DNA of 64,000 nucleotides. It comes from Bifidobacterium olomucense. GTDB lineage: Bacteria; Actinomycetota; Actinomycetes; Actinomycetales; Bifidobacteriaceae. The DNA is taken from NCBI RefSeq assembly GCF_012932375.1, contig NZ_JAAIIG010000003.1, forward strand, positions 186,001 through 250,000. Reading direction: 5' to 3'. Below the pieces are notes generated by a model. That model was not told the origin of the DNA and did not search any database. It saw only the letters and a program-made list of their open reading frames with translations. The position numbers and the translations under genes were made by a program. This document shows positions 56,129-64,000 of this stretch, piece after piece. Positions within the stretch are counted from its first letter, which is position 1, and the number at the start of each line of letters is the position of its first letter.

Positions 56129-56677
56129 ATGGCTGTGGAAAACAGCAAAGTGCTGATCATCGTGAACAACTGGGGTATCGAGGAGACCGAACTGACGCGC
56201 CCTCTACGCGATCTCAAGGCAGCCGGCGCGCAGGTGACCCTTGCCGCCACCACAATGGACCCGTGCGAGACTGTCCAGCATGATCGTTATGAGGGCGAGA
56301 CGCTCACTCCAGACGCGTTGCTGTCGGATGTGCAAGCCGCTGATTATGACCTGCTGGTGGTGCCTGGCGGCACCTGCAACGTGGATCGCATCCGCGTCAA
56401 CGAGGATGCCATTACGCTGGCACAGGAGTTCGCTCATGAAGGAAAGCCGATTGCAGCTATTTGCCATGGAGCTTGGCTGCTGGTAAACGCTGGTCTCATC
56501 GCCGGTAAGACCGCGGCACCCTGCCGCTATATCGCAGCCGACATCGAGAATGCCGGAGGCCACTACGTTGATAAACAAGTGCATGTAGATGATGCAAATG
56601 GATTCCGCCTCATCACTTCCCGCAAACCTGATGACTTGGATTACTTCGTGGATGCGATCAAGGACGCACTGAAGTAG
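56129..56677 (+). CDS. DJ-1/PfpI-family protein
   Basis: The 182-residue protein has the class I glutamine-amidotransferase-like fold: LIIVNNWGIEETEL with a conserved Glu near residue 18-21, YDLLVVPGGT, and the nucleophile elbow IAAICHGAWLLV with Cys112-His113. Such PfpI-type proteins have been reported as proteases, glyoxalase-like or deglycase enzymes, or stress proteins; activity here is not determinable. ATG at 56129 follows AAGGAGG at 5 bases; the longer frame from 56063 is rejected. Divergent from hisF. Confidence 0.9.
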   Translation: MAVENSKVLIIVNNWGIEETELTRPLRDLKAAGAQVTLAATTMDPCETVQHDRYEGETLTPDALLSDVQAADYDLLVVPGGTCNVDRIRVNEDAITLAQEFAHEGKPIAAICHGAWLLVNAGLIAGKTAAPCRYIAADIENAGGHYVDKQVHVDDANGFRLITSRKPDDLDYFVDAIKDALK

Positions 56678-56716
56678 GAGAACTCCTTTCGCGGGGCAAA
56701 CACCATGGAAGATGGG

Positions 56717-56800
56717 ATGGGGACGGTTCTGCGCTCACTGTAATCCCCCTCAATCGTTCTCAACCGTCCGGAATCGCAGTGATCGGAGAATCGTCCCCAT
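56717..56800. repeat. 24-bp imperfect inverted repeat after the PfpI gene
   Basis: ATGGGGACGGTTCTGCGCTCACTG (abridged here by positions 56717-56740) pairs with 56777-56800 with three mismatches around a 36-base spacer. It lies between the convergent PfpI and rlmN genes, 40 bp past the first. No T-run. It resembles a small intergenic repeat or MITE-like unit more than a simple terminator. Confidence 0.6.
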
Positions 56801-56860
56801 TATGTATGTGTATGCCACCGTCCATATCTGTGGAAAAGCAACCCTGACGAGATCGCTTCC

Positions 56861-58030
56861 CTACCGCTCTTTGGCGGCAAGCTGGCCACAAGCACCGTCA
56901 ATATCCTGACCGCGAGTATCACGCAATGTAGCGGTGATGCCTGCGGCATGGAGAATATCCAAGAATCTGGCCTCATCTTCGGGTTTGGAGGCCGTCCACT
57001 TGGATCCTTCAATCGGATTAAGCGGAATCGGATTCACGTGCGCCCAATTGTCTCCATAATGATTCAGTCGCTTGGCCAGCAGCCGTGCATGTTCGGCCTG
57101 ATCGTTGATGCCTCGCATAAGCGCATATTCGATGCTTACGCGACGTTTGGACGCGAGCCAATAGTCGTGCGCGGCATCCAGTACCTGTTCGGTGTTGAAG
57201 CGCTTGTTCATCGGCACGAGTTCATCGCGCAGCTCATCGCTCGGGGCATGTAACGAAACAGCCAGTCGCACCGGGATGCCTTCTGCGGTAAGTTTCCTGA
57301 TGCCGGGCACTACACCCACCGTGGATACGGTGATGTTACGTGCCGAAATACCGAATCCTTCCGGTGGCATGGCAGAAATCTGACGGACTGCAGACAGCAC
57401 GGACTTATAGTTGCCCATCGGCTCGCCCATGCCCATGAACACGATATTGCTCAGACGCCCAGGGCCACCGGCGACCTCACCGTCACGCATCATCTTGGCG
57501 GCCACACGCACCTGCTCCACGATCTCCCCAGCAGACATGTTTCGAGTCAGGCCGAGCTTACCGGTGGCGCAGAACGGACATCCCATGCCACAACCCACCT
57601 GAGAGGAGATACACAGCGTGGTACGCGTCGGGTAACGCATGAGCACGGATTCGATGAGCGAGCCATCGAACAGTTTCCACAATGTTTTTATTGTGGTGCC
57701 TTGATCGGCTACCTGCCGGGTGACTTCGGTAATGAGCCGGGGGAAGAACGCAGCCGCGGCGTCATCGCGCTTTGCAGCTGGAAAATCGGTGAATTCAGCC
57801 GCGTTCACGTCACAGTGGCCAAAGTAGTGGTTGGCCAGCTGCTTGACACGGAACTTGGGCAGGCCCAATTCGCCGGCGCATGCGATGCGTTCCTCGGCGG
57901 TCATATCCACGAAATGCAGCGGAGGCTTGCCTCGCCGAGCATGATCCTTTGACAGTACATCGCGGAATGCTCCTTCGGTACCGCCCGGAGTAATACCGGT
58001 TTCCGGTGTTTCTTTTGGTGTTGCAGTCAT
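56861..58030 (-). CDS. rlmN: 23S rRNA/tRNA adenine-C2 methyltransferase RlmN
   Basis: This 389-residue radical-SAM enzyme methylates A2503 of 23S rRNA and A37 of some tRNAs. The [4Fe-4S] motif CGMGCPFCATGKLG is near residue 146-159; the N-terminal accessory domain has ELGLPKFRVKQLANHYFG; also SNIVFMGMGEPMGNY, ISARNITVSTVGVVPGI, RLAVSLHAP, SIEYALMRGINDQAEHA, and the C-terminal ATLRDTRGQDIDGACGQLA with the catalytic Cys. Full length. It follows cdsA across a hairpin. Confidence 0.97.
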   Translation of the reverse strand: MTATPKETPETGITPGGTEGAFRDVLSKDHARRGKPPLHFVDMTAEERIACAGELGLPKFRVKQLANHYFGHCDVNAAEFTDFPAAKRDDAAAAFFPRLITEVTRQVADQGTTIKTLWKLFDGSLIESVLMRYPTRTTLCISSQVGCGMGCPFCATGKLGLTRNMSAGEIVEQVRVAAKMMRDGEVAGGPGRLSNIVFMGMGEPMGNYKSVLSAVRQISAMPPEGFGISARNITVSTVGVVPGIRKLTAEGIPVRLAVSLHAPSDELRDELVPMNKRFNTEQVLDAAHDYWLASKRRVSIEYALMRGINDQAEHARLLAKRLNHYGDNWAHVNPIPLNPIEGSKWTASKPEDEARFLDILHAAGITATLRDTRGQDIDGACGQLAAKER

Positions 58031-58102
58031 ACGTTCCTCATCCTGTTTCTTGGATTACGCGGATGCAGGTCCGCGGTTGGTACGGCATTTCCCAATGCGA
58101 AA

Positions 58103-58140
58103 GCCCGATTACGCGGCCAATATGGGCAACGGAATCGGGC
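58103..58140 (-). terminator. Hairpin after cdsA
   Basis: GCCCGATT (58103-58110) pairs with AATCGGGC (58133-58140); on the minus strand the stem is followed by TTTCGCATT. It lies 26 bp past the cdsA stop, before rlmN. Confidence 0.6.
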
Positions 58141-58165
58141 ATGGATCATGTCGCATAATCGGCAA

Positions 58166-59152
58166 TCACAATCCGGTGATCCACAGCAGCACGCAGGTGA
58201 AAGGTGCGCTCATGAGAATGGAATCGACACGGTCCATCACACCACCATGGCCTTTGAGCAGATGACCCATATCTTTGATGCCGATATCACGTTTGAGCAT
58301 GGAAGCGCATAGGTCTCCGAAAGTGCCGACTGCACCGATGAGGACACCGGCCAGAATCGGCACCCACCAGCGCGTTGACCATGTGGAGGCGTCATAGGTA
58401 CATGCGAACACGGCAAATGCGCCTGCCATGGCAAACAGCATGGACCCGATAAGTCCTTCGACGGACTTCTTCGGTGAAATACGCGGACTCAGCTTATGCT
58501 TGCCTAACCATGCTCCGGCGAACAGCCCACCGGTATCCGAAAGAGCCGGCAGAAACACCAGCATAATCGCGTGCGCCACGGGGTGTTCGTTGAATGTCAA
58601 GGAAATGATAATGCAGCTGGCCAAGAGCGGAATGTACAGCACCGTGAGCACGGATACCGCCACATGGCTGAGTCTGGAATGATGCTGTTCGCCACCTTCA
58701 TGGTTAAAAGAAGATTCCAGCCGTGCGCTTGCATCTGTGTTGGACAGCTTGCCGGCAACCGCCAATGACAGGCGGTTGCCGAAGCTGAGTTTTGCGCTGG
58801 CTGCGATCGACACGAGCATAATCGCAATGACGATGCTTAGCGACATGGTGATGAGATGGTACGGAGAGTAGTAGGTGGCGATCAACGTGAATGCAGAACA
58901 AATCCACAGCATGATTACCGGTATATGAAGGCCTACGGTGGCGAAATCCACACGAAGCTCCCATAATGCCAGAATCATGAATACTACGACCAGCAGTACG
59001 AACAAGTCGATGCTGAACAATAGACAACCGACAATGATCGCGACAAGCACTACGGCCGTGCCGATGGCCTGAGGCATGTTACGCCCGGTCTTTTTGTTGA
59101 TCTGGTCGAGGGTTTCCTCAGCCTCTGCTTGGAGTTGTTCGTTGTGTGCCAT
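58166..59152 (-). CDS. cdsA: Phosphatidate cytidylyltransferase
   Basis: The 328-residue membrane enzyme makes CDP-diacylglycerol from phosphatidic acid and CTP. About eight membrane segments; conserved SDTGGLFAGAWLGKHKLSPRISPKKSVEGLIGS (residues ~205-238) and the terminal family signature KDMGHLLKGHGGVMDRVDSILMSAPF. A ~20-residue cytoplasmic N-terminus precedes the first helix. It follows frr by 24 bp in the common pyrH-frr-cdsA-rlmN order. Confidence 0.95.
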   Translation of the reverse strand: MAHNEQLQAEAEETLDQINKKTGRNMPQAIGTAVVLVAIIVGCLLFSIDLFVLLVVVFMILALWELRVDFATVGLHIPVIMLWICSAFTLIATYYSPYHLITMSLSIVIAIMLVSIAASAKLSFGNRLSLAVAGKLSNTDASARLESSFNHEGGEQHHSRLSHVAVSVLTVLYIPLLASCIIISLTFNEHPVAHAIMLVFLPALSDTGGLFAGAWLGKHKLSPRISPKKSVEGLIGSMLFAMAGAFAVFACTYDASTWSTRWWVPILAGVLIGAVGTFGDLCASMLKRDIGIKDMGHLLKGHGGVMDRVDSILMSAPFTCVLLWITGL

Positions 59153-59176
59153 AATGCTCCGGACCCGGTCTGACGA

Positions 59177-59728
59177 TCAGACCTCCATGATCTCCTTCTG
59201 CTTGGTTTCCAGAAGGAGATCGATCTCATCGGTGACGGACTTGGTGACCTTGTCCAGATCCTTGAGCAGACGATCGCCTTCATCCTCGCCCATATCGCCA
59301 TCCTTGACGGACTTGTCAATGGTTTCCTTGGTCTTGCGACGAATGTTACGCACGGCCACCTTACCGTCTTCTGCCTTGGACTTGGCGAGCTTGACGTATT
59401 CCTTGCGACGTTCCTCAGTCAGCTCCGGCATGGTAAGACGGATAACGTTGCCATCGCGATTCGGGCTGATGCCCAGATCGGAGTTTCGAATGGCCTTTTC
59501 CACGGCGGCAATCTGAGAGACATCGAACGGAGACACAGACAGCATACGTGGCTCAGGAACACCGATGGAGGCGATGGCCTTCAGCGGGGTCGGAGCGCCA
59601 TAGTAATCAACGGTGATGCCGTTGAGCAGGGCAGGATTGGCGCGGCCGGTACGAATGCCGGCAAAGTTTTCCTTGGTGTTCTCGACGGTCTTGGCCATCT
59701 GGTCCTTGGCCTGATCGATAAGAGACAT
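59177..59728 (-). CDS. frr: Ribosome recycling factor
   Basis: This 183-residue protein splits post-termination ribosomes with EF-G. It has the typical start MSLIDQAKDQMAKTVENTKENFAGIRTGRANPALL and ending VRNIRRKTKETIDKSVKDGDMGEDEGDRLLKDLDKVTKSVTDEIDLLLETKQKEIMEV. AAGGAG precedes the ATG at 59728; the 50-residue longer frame is rejected. 91 bp after pyrH. Confidence 0.97.
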   Translation of the reverse strand: MSLIDQAKDQMAKTVENTKENFAGIRTGRANPALLNGITVDYYGAPTPLKAIASIGVPEPRMLSVSPFDVSQIAAVEKAIRNSDLGISPNRDGNVIRLTMPELTEERRKEYVKLAKSKAEDGKVAVRNIRRKTKETIDKSVKDGDMGEDEGDRLLKDLDKVTKSVTDEIDLLLETKQKEIMEV

Positions 59729-59819
59729 ATTCAGCTCCTTTGTGTTGAGATGTTCGTCCGTGAACGTTGAGTTATTGTTCTGTCCGTGTATTCGATTGTA
59801 GGCGATACCGCTCCTGCAA

Positions 59820-60560
59820 TCACTCGGCCACACGCGACTCGGCCGTGGAAACCAGCGTACCGATCTCCTCACCGACAAGGGCGCGCGTCACATTGCCTTG
59901 TTCTTCAAGTCCGAAGACGCGGATGCGCTTCTTGTTGTCACGAGCCATGGAGAGCGCCGAGGCATCCATAACAGCCAGATTGTCCACCAACGCGCGGTTA
60001 TAGCTGAGCGTCTCGAAGCGCTTGGCCTCGGGATCTTTACGCGGATCGGCGGTATACACACCATCCACACCGTTCTTGCCCATAAGCACTTCGTCGCAGT
60101 GAATCTCCAAGGAGCGCTGGATGGAGACAGTGTCCGTGGAGAAATACGGCATGCCGGCACCGGCACCGAAAATCACCACACGTCCCTTTTCAAGATGACG
60201 GATGGCCTTAAGCGGAATGTACGGCTCGGCAACCTGTCCCATGGTAATGGCGGTCTGCACGCGAGTGGCCTGTCCTTCCTGCTCCAGGAAATCCTGCAGG
60301 GCCAGACAGTTCATAACCGTGCCGAGCATACCCATGTAATCGCCGCGAGAACGATCAATGCCCGCCTGCTGCAGTTCGGCACCACGGAAGAAGTTGCCGC
60401 CGCCGACCACGATGGCCACCTGAACGCCCTGCTGCACAGCCGGAACGATTTCCTCGGCGATACGACGAACCACGTGGGTATCGATACCGACCTTGCCGCC
60501 GCCGAACGCTTCGCCGGACAGTTTAAGCAGAACCCTGCGTGGCTTATCGTTATCAGTCAT
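59820..60560 (-). CDS. pyrH: Uridylate kinase
   Basis: The 246-residue bacterial UMP kinase (amino acid kinase fold) phosphorylates UMP to UDP. Motifs: [13 protein letters not shown] near the N-terminus, [72 protein letters not shown] and [19 protein letters not shown] at 60560 follows AAGGAAGG. Normally it follows tsf directly; here an IS607 element lies between, with the element's end about 68 bp upstream of this start. Confidence 0.97.
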   Translation of the reverse strand: MTDNDKPRRVLLKLSGEAFGGGKVGIDTHVVRRIAEEIVPAVQQGVQVAIVVGGGNFFRGAELQQAGIDRSRGDYMGMLGTVMNCLALQDFLEQEGQATRVQTAITMGQVAEPYIPLKAIRHLEKGRVVIFGAGAGMPYFSTDTVSIQRSLEIHCDEVLMGKNGVDGVYTADPRKDPEAKRFETLSYNRALVDNLAVMDASALSMARDNKKRIRVFGLEEQGNVTRALVGEEIGTLVSTAESRVAE

Positions 60561-60607
60561 GTTATGCCTTCCTTCACCGAAAGTGCCCAAATATTCGTAG
60601 ACTAGCG

Positions 60608-60780
60608 TATCGGCTTACAAAGACACCGTTGCAAGTTAGTTTGTTTTAGCTTGCAGGACGGTCTTGCGGCCGTCCGCTCCAAGTCTTACGCCGTTTGCAT
60701 GGCTGCTTGGTTCACGTTTCATCGGGGTCCGCCTTCCATCCTGACGGGTGGCTGGTCTTATGTCCCCTCCGCGTGCGTTT
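60608..60780 (-). ncRNA. Candidate omega RNA (reRNA) of the IS607 TnpB
   Basis: In IS605/IS607 elements the 3' part of tnpB plus the right end is transcribed as a guide RNA. Here the tnpB 3' end carries a hairpin (60656-60661 with 60670-60675; GGACGG/CCGTCC) and a second pairing TGCAAG/CTTGCA (60630-60635 with 60650-60655) that spans the stop codon, close to the inferred element end at 60628. A guide would begin at or next to 60627 and read into the pyrH leader. Boundaries are my inference; no direct evidence of transcription. Confidence 0.3.
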
Positions 60781-61934
60781 AACGTCTCCGGGGCACTCCC
60801 GGCGACTTGGATGTTGATGGCCGCGTTCAGGTCGCGGTCTATGGTCAGACCACAGCTTTCGCAGTGGTAGGTTCGCTCGTTGAGGGAGAGCTTGGTTTTC
60901 ACGCTCCCGCAGTTCGAGCAGAGTTTCGAGCTGGGATACCAACGGTCGATGACATGTAGTCTCGTACCCGTGCGGACGGTCTTGTATTCGAGTTGCCGGC
61001 GGAATTCCGCGAATGACGCGTCCTCAATGGCTTTGGCGAGACGGTGGTTCTTGACCATGCCGGCCACGTTCAGGTCTTCGATGCAGATGCCCGAATACGT
61101 GGATGCGAGCATCGTGGTGAGCTTGTGCAGCAGGTCGCGGCGCTGGTCGGCGACATGGGCGTGGATGCGTGCGACCCGCTCGCGCGCCTTGCGGCGACGG
61201 TTCGACCCGCTGGTTTTGCGGCTCAACTCCTTCTGCACGCGTTTCAACCGGCGTTCGCCGGCTACGAGAGTATGCGGATTCGGGATGACGACACCATTCG
61301 AGAGCGCGGCAAGCGTTTTGACGCCCAAGTCGATGCCGACCGTTCCGCCTGTCGGCATCCGGCCTGATGTCATGTCCGGCCGTTCCACGGTCAGTGACGC
61401 GTACCAGCGGCCCGCATGCCGTCTGACGGTCATGCGCAGCACTCTCGCGTCTCCGACCCGTTTCATGACGTTTTCCATGCAATGCACGCGTCCGATTCGA
61501 GGCAGCCTCAACGCTTTCGGGTCGCCGTCGATGAGACCGAACGAGCCGGTCGTGTACGCGAAACGAGGGGTCGCCTTGTCCTTAGACTTGAATCTCGGAA
61601 AACCGACCTTGCGCCCCTTGCGCTGTCCCTTCCTGCTTTTCGACCAGTTCGACAACGCGTCCGACAATGCTTCGAGACCGCTGCTGTACGCTTCCTTGCT
61701 GTTCTCCCGCCACCACGGTATGCCGTCGGCATCGACCGCCAGAATATCCTTGTTCGCGTTCCACCAGCGGCGCAACGCATACAGGGACCATGCCGGCTTC
61801 TCCTTGGCTTCAAGCATCTCCCTGACGTGGGCCAGCCCGGCGTTGAACGCGAACCGCGCCGTCCCGGCATGGGACAACAGCAGTCGCTTCTGCGCGGAGG
61901 TAGGGTCCAACGCGACCTTGACGGCCTCAAGCAT
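60636..61934 (-). CDS. tnpB: TnpB RNA-guided nuclease (IS607-associated)
   Basis: This 432-residue OrfB/TnpB has an N-terminal WED/REC-type region (residues 1-190) and a split RuvC domain with catalytic Asp202 (GIDLGVKTLAAL), Glu286 (CIEDLNVAGM) and Asp366/Asp368 (IDRDLNAAINI), plus the zinc finger Cys339, Cys342, Cys358, Cys361. All acidic residues needed for cleavage are present. TnpB proteins, ancestors of Cas12, cut DNA next to a TAM guided by omega RNA and help retain the element. The ~50-residue C-terminal tail is basic. The ATG overlaps the tnpA stop by 8 bp. Confidence 0.93.
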   Translation of the reverse strand: MLEAVKVALDPTSAQKRLLLSHAGTARFAFNAGLAHVREMLEAKEKPAWSLYALRRWWNANKDILAVDADGIPWWRENSKEAYSSGLEALSDALSNWSKSRKGQRKGRKVGFPRFKSKDKATPRFAYTTGSFGLIDGDPKALRLPRIGRVHCMENVMKRVGDARVLRMTVRRHAGRWYASLTVERPDMTSGRMPTGGTVGIDLGVKTLAALSNGVVIPNPHTLVAGERRLKRVQKELSRKTSGSNRRRKARERVARIHAHVADQRRDLLHKLTTMLASTYSGICIEDLNVAGMVKNHRLAKAIEDASFAEFRRQLEYKTVRTGTRLHVIDRWYPSSKLCSNCGSVKTKLSLNERTYHCESCGLTIDRDLNAAINIQVAGSAPETLNARGGDIRPATRQDGRRTPMKREPSSHANGVRLGADGRKTVLQAKTN

Positions 61935-62508
61935 TCTCCACCGCCCTCAACGCCGCCCGCGCCTTGTTCTTGGCGGCGCGACGCCCGTACAGTCTCGCGC
62001 AGAACGAGGTCAGCACCTCGGTCATGTCACGCACCAGATCATCATCCGATTCCGTGTCGTCCACGACGATGAGACGACGACCCTGCGCCTTCAACGCGGA
62101 CTCGACCAGTCCCGCATTCATGCGAGCCAGACGGTCACGATGCTCCACGATGATCGTGCCCACGTTCGGGTCGGCAAGAATCCGGTTGAGATTGCGCCGC
62201 CTGTCGTTCATGCCCGAACCGGTCTCCATGACCACTTGGATGTCCGATGCGCCGAGACTGATGGCGAACGCCTTCAACCGGTCCGCCTGACGTTGCAAAT
62301 CCGCTTTCTGATCGGCCGACGACACGCGCGCATAACACACGGTACGGGAACCCGCGACGAGCGTATCGGGCTTTTCGTATTTCGGGTCGTGGATGAGCCA
62401 CACGCTTCCGGAACGTTCGAACGGCACGGGCATACGATTCTCACGACACCACTTCCACACCGTCTGCTCGTTCAACCCCTCACGAACAGCCCACTCCTTA
62501 ACACGCAT
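61927..62508 (-). CDS. tnpA: IS607-family serine recombinase TnpA
   Basis: The 193-residue transposase has an N-terminal MerR-like helix-turn-helix (KEWAVREGLNEQTVWKWCRENRMPVP, residues ~4-29) and a small serine-recombinase catalytic domain beginning TVCYARVSSADQKADLQRQ with nucleophile Ser63 or Ser64, then ETGSGMNDRRRNLNRIL and VEHRDRLARMN carrying the conserved arginines. It is of normal length and looks active. It starts at ATG 62508, 60 bp inside the inferred left end. Confidence 0.93.
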   Translation of the reverse strand: MRVKEWAVREGLNEQTVWKWCRENRMPVPFERSGSVWLIHDPKYEKPDTLVAGSRTVCYARVSSADQKADLQRQADRLKAFAISLGASDIQVVMETGSGMNDRRRNLNRILADPNVGTIIVEHRDRLARMNAGLVESALKAQGRRLIVVDDTESDDDLVRDMTEVLTSFCARLYGRRAAKNKARAALRAVENA

Positions 62509-62587
62509 GAATAAGCCATAACACAGTCAACCAAAGAAAAACAAGTCAAAAACACAACAGTTCACAACCCCGACATAGGAGACATAA

Positions 62588-62630
62588 GGAAAACGCCACC
62601 CGGCTTTCCATAAGCCGCGTGGCGTTTTCC
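62588..62630 (-). terminator. Terminator of rpsB-tsf
   Basis: 19-base arms (62588-62606 with 62612-62630; one mismatch) form a GC-rich stem with a 5-base loop and TTTTCC at its foot on the minus strand, 65 bases after the tsf stop. The IS607 element inserted just beyond it. Confidence 0.85.
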
Positions 62631-62694
62631 TTCAACAAGAGTATGTCTGACGTTACGCCGGACACATTTCAGCGATTAGCGTGACCCGTCGGGT

Positions 62695-63546
62695 TCACTC
62701 CTCTTCGCCCTTGCCGACCTCGATGCGCACGAAAGCGGTGGCGGTGCCGCCGACTTCCTTGAACAGATCGCCAACAGTCTTGGAAGGATCCTTGACGAAC
62801 GGCTGCTCAAGAAGCACGACTTCCTTGTAGAAGGCGTTGAGGCGACCTTCGACGATCTTGGGAACGATCTTCTCCGGCTTGCCCTCGGCCAGAGATTTCT
62901 CGGTGGCCACACGACGCTCGGATTCGACCACATCAGCCGGAACGTCTTCGCGAGTCAGCCACTTCGCGCCCATAGCGGAAATCTGCAGGGCGGCTTCGTG
63001 AGCCACAGCAGCACCGGCCTTGTCGGTGGCGATCATGGCCACGATGCTCGGCGGCATCTCAGCGGACTTCTTGTGAGCGTAGATTTCGACATGATCACCG
63101 GAAATCTTGGCGTACTGGCCAACCTTGACGTGCTCGCCGAACAGGGCGGCGGCCTCTTCGATAGCCACCTTGACGGTGGAATCGCCAGCCTTGGCTTCGA
63201 GCAGAGCCTCAGCGTTTTCGGCATCGGCCTCAACGGCGTAGCCGAGAATCTCCTCGCTGAACTCAACGAACTTCGGGGTCTTGGCCACGAAGTCGGTCTC
63301 GGAATTCAGCTCGACGGCGTAACCGGTCTCGCCGGCGGCGGACTCGACGACCTTGGAGGCGATGGTGCCTTCCTGAGCCTTGCGGCCCTCACGCTTGCCG
63401 GCTGCGGCGATGCCCTTGGCGCGGATGATTTCCTTGGCGCGAGCGACGTCGCCCTCGGCCTCGGTGAGAGCCTTCTTGACGTCCATCATGCCGGCGCCGG
63501 TGTCTTCACGAACCTGCTTGATCAGTGCGGCGGTAATTGCTGCCAT
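62695..63546 (-). CDS. tsf: Elongation factor Ts
   Basis: This 283-residue guanine-nucleotide exchange factor for EF-Tu has the UBA-like N-terminus and the hallmark LIKQVREDTGAGMMDVKKALTEAEGDVARAKEIIRAKG (residues ~8-45), then ELNSETDFVAKTPKF, which contacts EF-Tu. Highly biased codon use. AAGGAG precedes the ATG at 63546. It follows rpsB by 88 bp, the universal order. Confidence 0.98.
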   Translation of the reverse strand: MAAITAALIKQVREDTGAGMMDVKKALTEAEGDVARAKEIIRAKGIAAAGKREGRKAQEGTIASKVVESAAGETGYAVELNSETDFVAKTPKFVEFSEEILGYAVEADAENAEALLEAKAGDSTVKVAIEEAAALFGEHVKVGQYAKISGDHVEIYAHKKSAEMPPSIVAMIATDKAGAAVAHEAALQISAMGAKWLTREDVPADVVESERRVATEKSLAEGKPEKIVPKIVEGRLNAFYKEVVLLEQPFVKDPSKTVGDLFKEVGGTATAFVRIEVGKGEEE

Positions 63547-63588
63547 TGATTGTTCTCCTTATAAGAAGATGTTGCTTACCCGTAGACG

Positions 63589-63628
63589 ACGATGGGAAGC
63601 GCTGTGGTATTCAGACACTTCCCATCGT
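63589..63628 (-). terminator. Hairpin in the rpsB-tsf gap
   Basis: Perfect 11-bp stem ACGATGGGAAG (63589-63599) with 63618-63628 and an 18-base loop, 7 bases past the rpsB stop. There is no T-run. It probably tunes the ratio of S2 to EF-Ts by partial termination or mRNA processing. Confidence 0.6.
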
Positions 63629-63634
63629 AGAGCA

Positions 63635-64000
63635 TCACTCGGCCTTTTCGCCCTCGGCGTTCTGGGCCTCAGCTTCAGCAGCGGGAGCCTCGTTGGTCAG
63701 GAGTTCCTTCTCCCAAGCTGCCATCGGCTGCTCGGCGGTTTCGCCAGCGGCCTTGGCACCCTGGCCAGCGCGCTCCAGCAGGCCTTCGGCGACGGCGTCG
63801 GCCATCAGGCTGGTGAGCAGCTCGATGCCGCGAATGGCGTCATCGTTGGCCGGGATCGGGTACTCGACGGAATCCGGGTCGGCGTTGGTGTCGACGATGG
63901 CGACAACCGGGATGCCCAGCTTGTGAGCTTCCTCGACGGCCAGGGACTCCTTGGTGATGTCGACCACGAACATCGCGGACGGGGTGCGGTTCATGTTACG
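63635..64000 (-). CDS. rpsB: 30S ribosomal protein S2 (5' end outside window)
   Basis: The frame enters from the window edge and covers the C-terminal ~121 residues: [62 protein letters not shown], diagnostic of S2, then a ~50-residue Ala/Glu-rich tail ([43 protein letters not shown]) common in Actinobacteria. S2 is part of the small ribosomal subunit. Upstream of tsf on the same strand. Confidence 0.97.
   Translation of the reverse strand, partial: RNMNRTPSAMFVVDITKESLAVEEAHKLGIPVVAIVDTNADPDSVEYPIPANDDAIRGIELLTSLMADAVAEGLLERAGQGAKAAGETAEQPMAAWEKELLTNEAPAAEAEAQNAEGEKAE

Larger units (their letters stand above)
60628..62568 (-). mobile_element. IS607-family insertion sequence (tnpA + tnpB), about 1.94 kb
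   Basis: The element holds a serine-recombinase transposase and tnpB, overlapping by 8 bp. IS607 elements lack long terminal repeats and insert at GG-type dinucleotides. On the minus strand the left end reads GG then GTTGTGAACT (from 62568) and the right end reads CTTGCAAC (to 60628) then GG, so both termini share an inverted GTTG. The rejoined target would read ATGTCGG/TGTCTTTG. It sits after the tsf terminator and before pyrH. Both genes look intact. Ends are inferred, the family call is firm. Confidence 0.8.

Noticed and set aside
1..64000. CRISPR arrays, rRNA operons, integrase-type attachment sites
   Set aside because: Scanned for regularly spaced direct repeats and rRNA-like blocks; none seen. 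tRNA genes show no adjacent integrase.

Overview
This window is a contiguous piece of a high-GC Gram-positive chromosome. It almost certainly comes from Bifidobacterium, most likely the B. longum group. The evidence is a fused cytidylate kinase/Der GTPase, adjacent transketolase and transaldolase genes with strongly biased codon use (bifid-shunt enzymes), a CIRCE-controlled hrcA-dnaJ pair, actinobacterial LexA boxes (CGAAC-N4-GTTCG), and actinobacterial gene orders: sucC-sucD-perM-purH, ruvC-ruvA-ruvB-yajC, thrS-HIT, uvrA-uvrC-aroE-rapZ-whiA-pgk-tpiA-secG, hisF-hisI-trpE, and rpsB-tsf-pyrH-frr-cdsA-rlmN. Most genes lie on the minus strand. Almost all of the window is core housekeeping sequence.

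Layout. 1-10.3 kb: cmk-der (cut by the window edge), a pseudouridine synthase, an aquaporin-family channel whose 3' end overlaps a DUF3017 membrane gene, purH, a PerM-like membrane protein, sucDC, apt and yajC. 10.3-17.1 kb: the ruvCAB Holliday-junction genes with a LexA box placed in front of ruvAB, a YebC regulator, a HIT hydrolase, thrS, and a five-gene tRNA cluster (Gly-Cys-Val-Val-Gly in transcription order). 17.2-26.3 kb: a PAC2 protein, uppP, a fructosamine-kinase-like protein, dnaJ, hrcA, tkt and tal. 26.4-37.3 kb is the more accessory part: an aminotransferase, a branched-chain amino acid carrier, a CMD-domain protein, a core-MetE-like methyltransferase, an XRE-HTH/aminotransferase fusion, and a tightly coupled ldh-HAD-ADP-ribosylglycohydrolase-PfkB operon. 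37.4-49 kb: secG, tpiA, pgk, whiA, rapZ, aroE-like, uvrC and uvrA (with a LexA box). 49-53 kb: mscL, a small membrane protein, the remnant of an MFS transporter, an amino acid permease and a DUF1287 protein. 53-64 kb: trpE-hisI-hisF, a DJ-1/PfpI protein, rlmN, cdsA, frr, pyrH, then tsf and rpsB (cut by the window edge).

The only clear mobile element is an apparently intact IS607-family transposon (about 60.63-62.57 kb) between tsf and pyrH. It carries a serine-recombinase TnpA and a TnpB with all RuvC and zinc-finger residues visible, so it is a candidate RNA-guided nuclease locus with a possible right-end omega RNA whose guide would be read from the pyrH leader. I regard this element, the XRE-aminotransferase fusion with its upstream GTTCAA array, and the ldh/ADP-ribosylglycohydrolase operon as the most interesting points. 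I saw no CRISPR array, no prophage, no rRNA and no recognisable riboswitch. All statements come from reading the sequence; no database search was run.
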